Assembly (NCBI GenBank): GCA_020064725.1 | Contig: JAGTWJ010000001.1 | Coordinates: forward strand, 1,178,001-1,242,000 | DNA from: Drechslerella dactyloides | Lineage: Eukaryota > Ascomycota > Orbiliomycetes > Orbiliales > Orbiliaceae | Direction of reading: 5' to 3' | DNA: 64,000 nucleotides | In this document: positions 60,469 to 64,000 of the stretch, piece after piece | How positions within the stretch are numbered: position 1 is the first letter of the stretch | How the letters are laid out: each line of letters begins with the position of its first letter | Position numbers and translations under genes: made by a program | Notes under the pieces: model-generated | Databases searched by the model: none | What the model was told of the DNA's origin: nothing | What the model saw: the letters and a program-made list of their open reading frames with translations, nothing else

Positions 60469-62011
60469 TCATTGCTCGATCTCCCATTTGGGATAGCCCT
60501 GTCCTCGAGTGACTTCGAGCGCGATTCCGTTGCGGAGGGTGCGATCATTAGTCACGAAGACTCGGCCGTAGGGCCCTTCGTAATATAACCTGTGGAGGTG
60601 AGGATTGAACCCCACATCCTCTCGCAGAACGTCAGAAAGCCTCGTCCAGGAATAATTCCCGTCCGGCATGAAATCTTGGGCTGTGGCCGTGCATCGTTGA
60701 CCGGAATAGCTCTCGAAGATGGTCAGCATGATTGTTGCTGGCGTGACAGGCCCATTGCTGGGGTACATCATAGAGTAAGGCGTTTGGGGCGCCGGCGGTT
60801 GAGTGGCAGACAGCGGAGGTGCTTCAATCGATGGCCCAGGCGTGTTTCGGATGGTATTGATTGCGCCGGTTCCAGAGATCGTGGTTCTCTGCTCGCTGGG
60901 GAACATTTGTTGAATATTCGCGGTAGACGGCACCGCGGCCGGAACGGGCGTTGGTGTCTCGGGTGGAACTCCGCTGGGAGCACGTTGCGCAGGCACCTGT
61001 TCAGGCGATGCGGTATCAGGTTCGCCTTTCGTCTCGAAAATTTCTGGTGCATCGGAGATAAAGTTAGCGCGTTAAAAATCACGGGTTAGCAGGTGACGTT
61101 TTACCTTCGGCATCATCACCTCCAGCTCCATTCGCATTGTTTTCACCTTGGCGGGCATTTCGCTTGCTTCGCTGGTTCTGAGTACGGCGGATGTCCGCCA
61201 TACCGCACTTCAAACGATCCATGGCATAGATCTTCCGATACCTGTCGTTCGGTTCGTTCATCCACTCGGGGCAGTTATGAATCCACTCCTCGACGGCGGC
61301 TTCGCGCGCAGCAAGATTGGTGGGTATGACTTTCTGGCCAGCAAGGCCGTGGTGGTCGATTACCTTTGTGAGCTCCGTTCTTAGCTTCTGGTCCCAAACC
61401 GTTGTAGAGATTCCGAGCTGTTTGCAGATGGTTTCGATATTGTACGGATCTCTGCCTTTTCCGTCCATGCGTATTCTGGGATTCGGAGGCAGGTCTTGAC
61501 TGGTCGAGCCCTGCGACTGTTTTGGCTGAGTGGTGGCGGTAGTGGTAGCTTGCGCGGGGATAGCTGTCGAAGTGTATGGTGAGGGCATTGTGCCGTTGAG
61601 CGCAGGAGTTTGCATATTGGTGGAGGGCGCGACTGGAGCTGCGGTGTATGGTTGCGACGTGTATCTTGGTTGCTGGACTGGGGTCTGGGTGTGGTAGCTG
61701 GTAAAGTTGGTGGAAGGTGTAGCGTCCATAGTAGCCATAGCACCACCCGAGGCGACAGCTTGGGTGTGGTCGGCGTACATGTTCGCGGAAGCTGCGTGAC
61801 CTGCATTGTAATGTTGGGGGTGATGGTACTGTTGCGGCGGTGGCGGCGGAAGTTGGTGACCCTGTGTGGTGTGCATATGAGCCTGCTGTTGCGATTGATC
61901 AGAAGCTCTACTCGAGTCAGAGTCCACCTTGATTCTTTTATTCTGGCCCGGCGACGCCGTCGTCGCGCCGGCGCCCGTGCCTCTCTTTCGACCGCCCCCA
62001 GCAGCAGGCAT
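60469..62011 (-). CDS. Gln/Thr/Pro-rich probable nuclear protein, family not recognised
   Basis: Two exons on the minus strand, 62011..61105 and 61043..60469, giving 493 residues; the 61-nt intron has GTAAAA, CGCTAAC and CCAG signals and phase 1. The start MPAAGGGRKRGTGAGATT contains a basic patch, and NKRIKVD at about 26-32 resembles a nuclear localisation signal. Residues about 40-190 are a Gln/His/Thr/Pro-rich disordered region of the sort seen in transcriptional regulators. A compact helical block follows (about 190-285: ICKQLGISTTVWDQKLRTEL, AAVEEWIHNCPEWMNEPNDR, RYRKIYAMDRLKCGM). After a second disordered linker comes a C-terminal globular segment (about 410-493: YSWTRLSDVLREDVGFNPHL, YGRVFVTNDRTLRNGIALEV). 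I cannot name either domain. Long, pyrimidine-rich flanks on the sense strand suggest long UTRs and post-transcriptional control, as for some fungal developmental regulators; this is inference. Confidence 0.75.
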
Positions 62012-64000
62012 TGTGAGTGTCGAGGCGAGTAAATGCGACTGGTATATTGAACGAAAGAGGAATGAAGTCGTTGGCGACAGCTATAACCCAATCCGGAACC
62101 TATCGCGCATGCTATGACGAGGCAAATTTCAGTATGCTTTGCTGCTTTGATAGACTCTTGTCACGGATAGAATAGCAATCCGATATGCAGGTGCAGCATG
62201 CGGTCTATCGAGGTTGGGGATTTCTGTTTTATTTATGTCTTGATCTTGGGCGGACTCAAACGGGTCCAACCACCCACACACACACACCCAGACACACCCA
62301 CACCAACGCTAGCAACAGCCTGCCACACCCAAGCAAGCAGGACGGGCCACAGAGCACTGAGGCGGGCGCAGCTGAGAGGAATGGGGGATGGGAAGAGGGA
62401 CGGACAGGTCAGCCCGTTGGTCATACAAGAACTGCCCAAGAGAGGACGGGAAAAGGGTCCATCGAAGTCCAGAGACAGCGGCGAGGACCGGAAGAAGAAA
62501 CGGACGTCCAGCCAAACCAAGGAAATACAAGAACACAGACAACAAAAGACAGAGTAGGAACCAAAAAAAAAAAAGGAAGAAAAAGAAACGAGGAAAGCGC
62601 CCGAGAGCACGAGCAAGATATCACAGAGACGTGGAAACGGAAGGATATGGTGGAGGGAAGGGAAGCGTGAGGAAGAAGAAAAAAGACAGCGAGAGGAGGC
62701 CGAGGGACGACGACCCTAAACGTCTCTTTTCGGTGAATGGAGCAACCGACTTCGACTGGGGAGGGATGCGCTCGTGGTGGGAGGGCAGATATGTAATGTA
62801 GCCTGGCTGCTCCTGCTGCTGCTGCTGCAGGGAGAGACGAGAGAGGAGAACAACAGCAGGAGGAGGAGGAGCAGGGGGGGGGGTGCCCTTTTCTGCTAGT
62901 GCATGCATCGATCCTCTGCGAGACGACGTTCATATCATACGTCTGATTGATGAGGTCCAGAGGGCAGCCGTGTATGGGGATTGGCTTCCGTGCACCACCC
63001 CAGCACGAGGTGGGCACACCGGCCGTCCATGTCCCGTCCACCGTCCATCGAGTGCCAGTCAGCCCGCAGGAAATTTGGGCGATGGTGATTCCCGCCGTCT
63101 TGGGTCCTGTCCCATCATCTGCTCTCGTTGGCTGCTTTCCTCGCGCCGTAGCCGCAGGAGGGAGAGGCAGGCAGGCTTGCAGGCAGGAGAGAGAGGAGGG
63201 CCGCCGCGACGAGCGAACCGGATTGCCTGCGCACTGTCCACCGATGGATAGACGGACGTCCAATCCTCTATCACGGAGCAGCCACCCCGGCAATCGACGA
63301 CCAAGTGGTGGAGATGCATGTTGTGTCTCCCCCCCAAAACGCCGCGATGCAGGCAGGCAAGCATGGGGCCCTTCTCGAGGCTCGGTTTGGCCGTCTGCAG
63401 CCATCTTTCTGACACGATAATAATGGGACGCCGTCCGTCTGCCAGCTCACTCACTGCTGCCCGCCAAACGGATCAGTTGCAAAAAAGAAAGGAACGGGAA
63501 AGCAAACGGCTGGAAAAAGGAAGCAAGCCAGCAAAAGGGATGGATGATCCAAAGGCGCGCATAAACGGGCACTCACCCTTACGCTGCGAGCAGCCGAAAT
63601 ATGATACCGGGGCCCCGGTCGAGTGACCTGGAGACACAGTCAGACTCAAAGCCCGAAAACACAGGAAATAAGGTCAAGGAAGACGGCCGACTGGGGGTGA
63701 GAACCGCCCTCGAGAGGGAGAGGGAGGAAGAGAGAGAGACGGCCCCTGCCACTTACGTTCTTGCCACAGGCAGTTGGTGTTTACAATGTCTGTCCTTCTT
63801 GGCCTGGAGGGCCTGATGGGAGACGGCCAGATGGATGGATGGAGGGAGGTCGTCGTTCGTTTTCGATGTTGGTCTGTTGGATGGAGCGGTGTGGGTGGGA
63901 TAGCGTCGTCGAGGACGAGAGGAGCGGGAGGAGGGAGATTAAATGCACGTTTCCCCCGGGGATGGGCCCCGGCAATGCTCAGTCAGCCTTCCCGGGACTT
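62012..64000. promoter_or_regulatory. Long pyrimidine-rich upstream region of the 60.5-62 kb gene
   Basis: Read on the minus strand this 2-kb region is dominated by C/T runs (TTTTTTTTTGGTTCC, CTCTCTCTTCC, CCTCCTCCTCCTGC), with a CA/TG microsatellite at 62268-62300, a CTG-type run near 62812-62827 and a G10 run at 62873-62882. The 327-codon minus ORF at 62421-63404 is of low complexity and overlaps these runs, so I treat it as an artefact. The region probably contains the promoter and a long leader. No further gene is seen up to the window edge. Confidence 0.5.

Noticed and set aside
60600..60625. GGTTCAATCC-like tRNA B box on the minus strand
   Set aside because: It lies inside the coding frame of the gene at 60469-62011, and no A box or cloverleaf can be folded around it.
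62421..63404. 327-codon minus-strand ORF
   Set aside because: Low-complexity C/T-rich DNA, no domain, no consistent codon use; probably leader or promoter of the adjacent gene.
1..64000. CRISPR array, bacterial operons or prophage
   Set aside because: Spliced genes and families are plainly fungal; no regularly spaced repeats of CRISPR type were seen.

Overview
The window is nuclear DNA of a filamentous ascomycete (Pezizomycotina; Eurotiomycetes-like by general feel, not provable here). Introns are short (mostly 57-135 nt) with GTRNGT-type donors, CTAAC/CTGAC-type branch sites and YAG/AAG ends. The housekeeping genes are typical fungal ones (Mss51, Usa1/HERP-like, UBA-UAS-UBX, Drs1, Arl2, a DUF4045/gelsolin-type protein). 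No rRNA, tRNA, CRISPR or intact transposon was seen. Gene models below were spliced by hand from reading frame, phase and splice signals.

Layout. (1) 0.8-12 kb, conserved genes: mss51 (-), a Usa1/HERP-like ERAD scaffold (+), a decayed small-molecule kinase (-), a UBX protein of the Ucp10/FAF2 type (+), a doubtful acidic small gene (-), and a small two-segment membrane protein (+). Two ER-associated degradation factors lie within 7 kb of each other. (2) 12.4-35 kb, accessory block: a NACHT-WD40 NLR-like gene (-), a secreted subtilase with a long Ser/Thr-rich linker and a Cys-rich C-terminal domain (-), the essential helicase drs1 (-), a gene carrying a shorter version of the same Cys-rich domain without protease (+), and a second subtilase (+) whose catalytic serine is replaced by alanine. 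A 68-residue ORF ending in a CaaX box (CSIM) closes the block. (3) 35.5-44.3 kb, conserved genes: an uncharacterised acidic protein (-), arl2 (+) with a 17-nt microexon and a GC-AG intron, and a 1635-residue DUF4045/gelsolin-type protein (+). (4) 44.3-64 kb, gene-poor: only an uncharacterised Lys/Glu-rich nuclear-type protein (-) and a Gln/Thr/Pro-rich probable nuclear protein (-) with pyrimidine-rich flanks.

The most unusual feature is the protease / pseudoprotease / free accessory-domain trio (18.9-33.3 kb). Shared intron positions and shared Cys-rich domain show the two subtilases are paralogues; one keeps Asp-His-Ser, the other has lost the nucleophile but kept a long open frame. With the NLR next door this resembles a fast-evolving conflict or self/non-self locus, but that role is inference.
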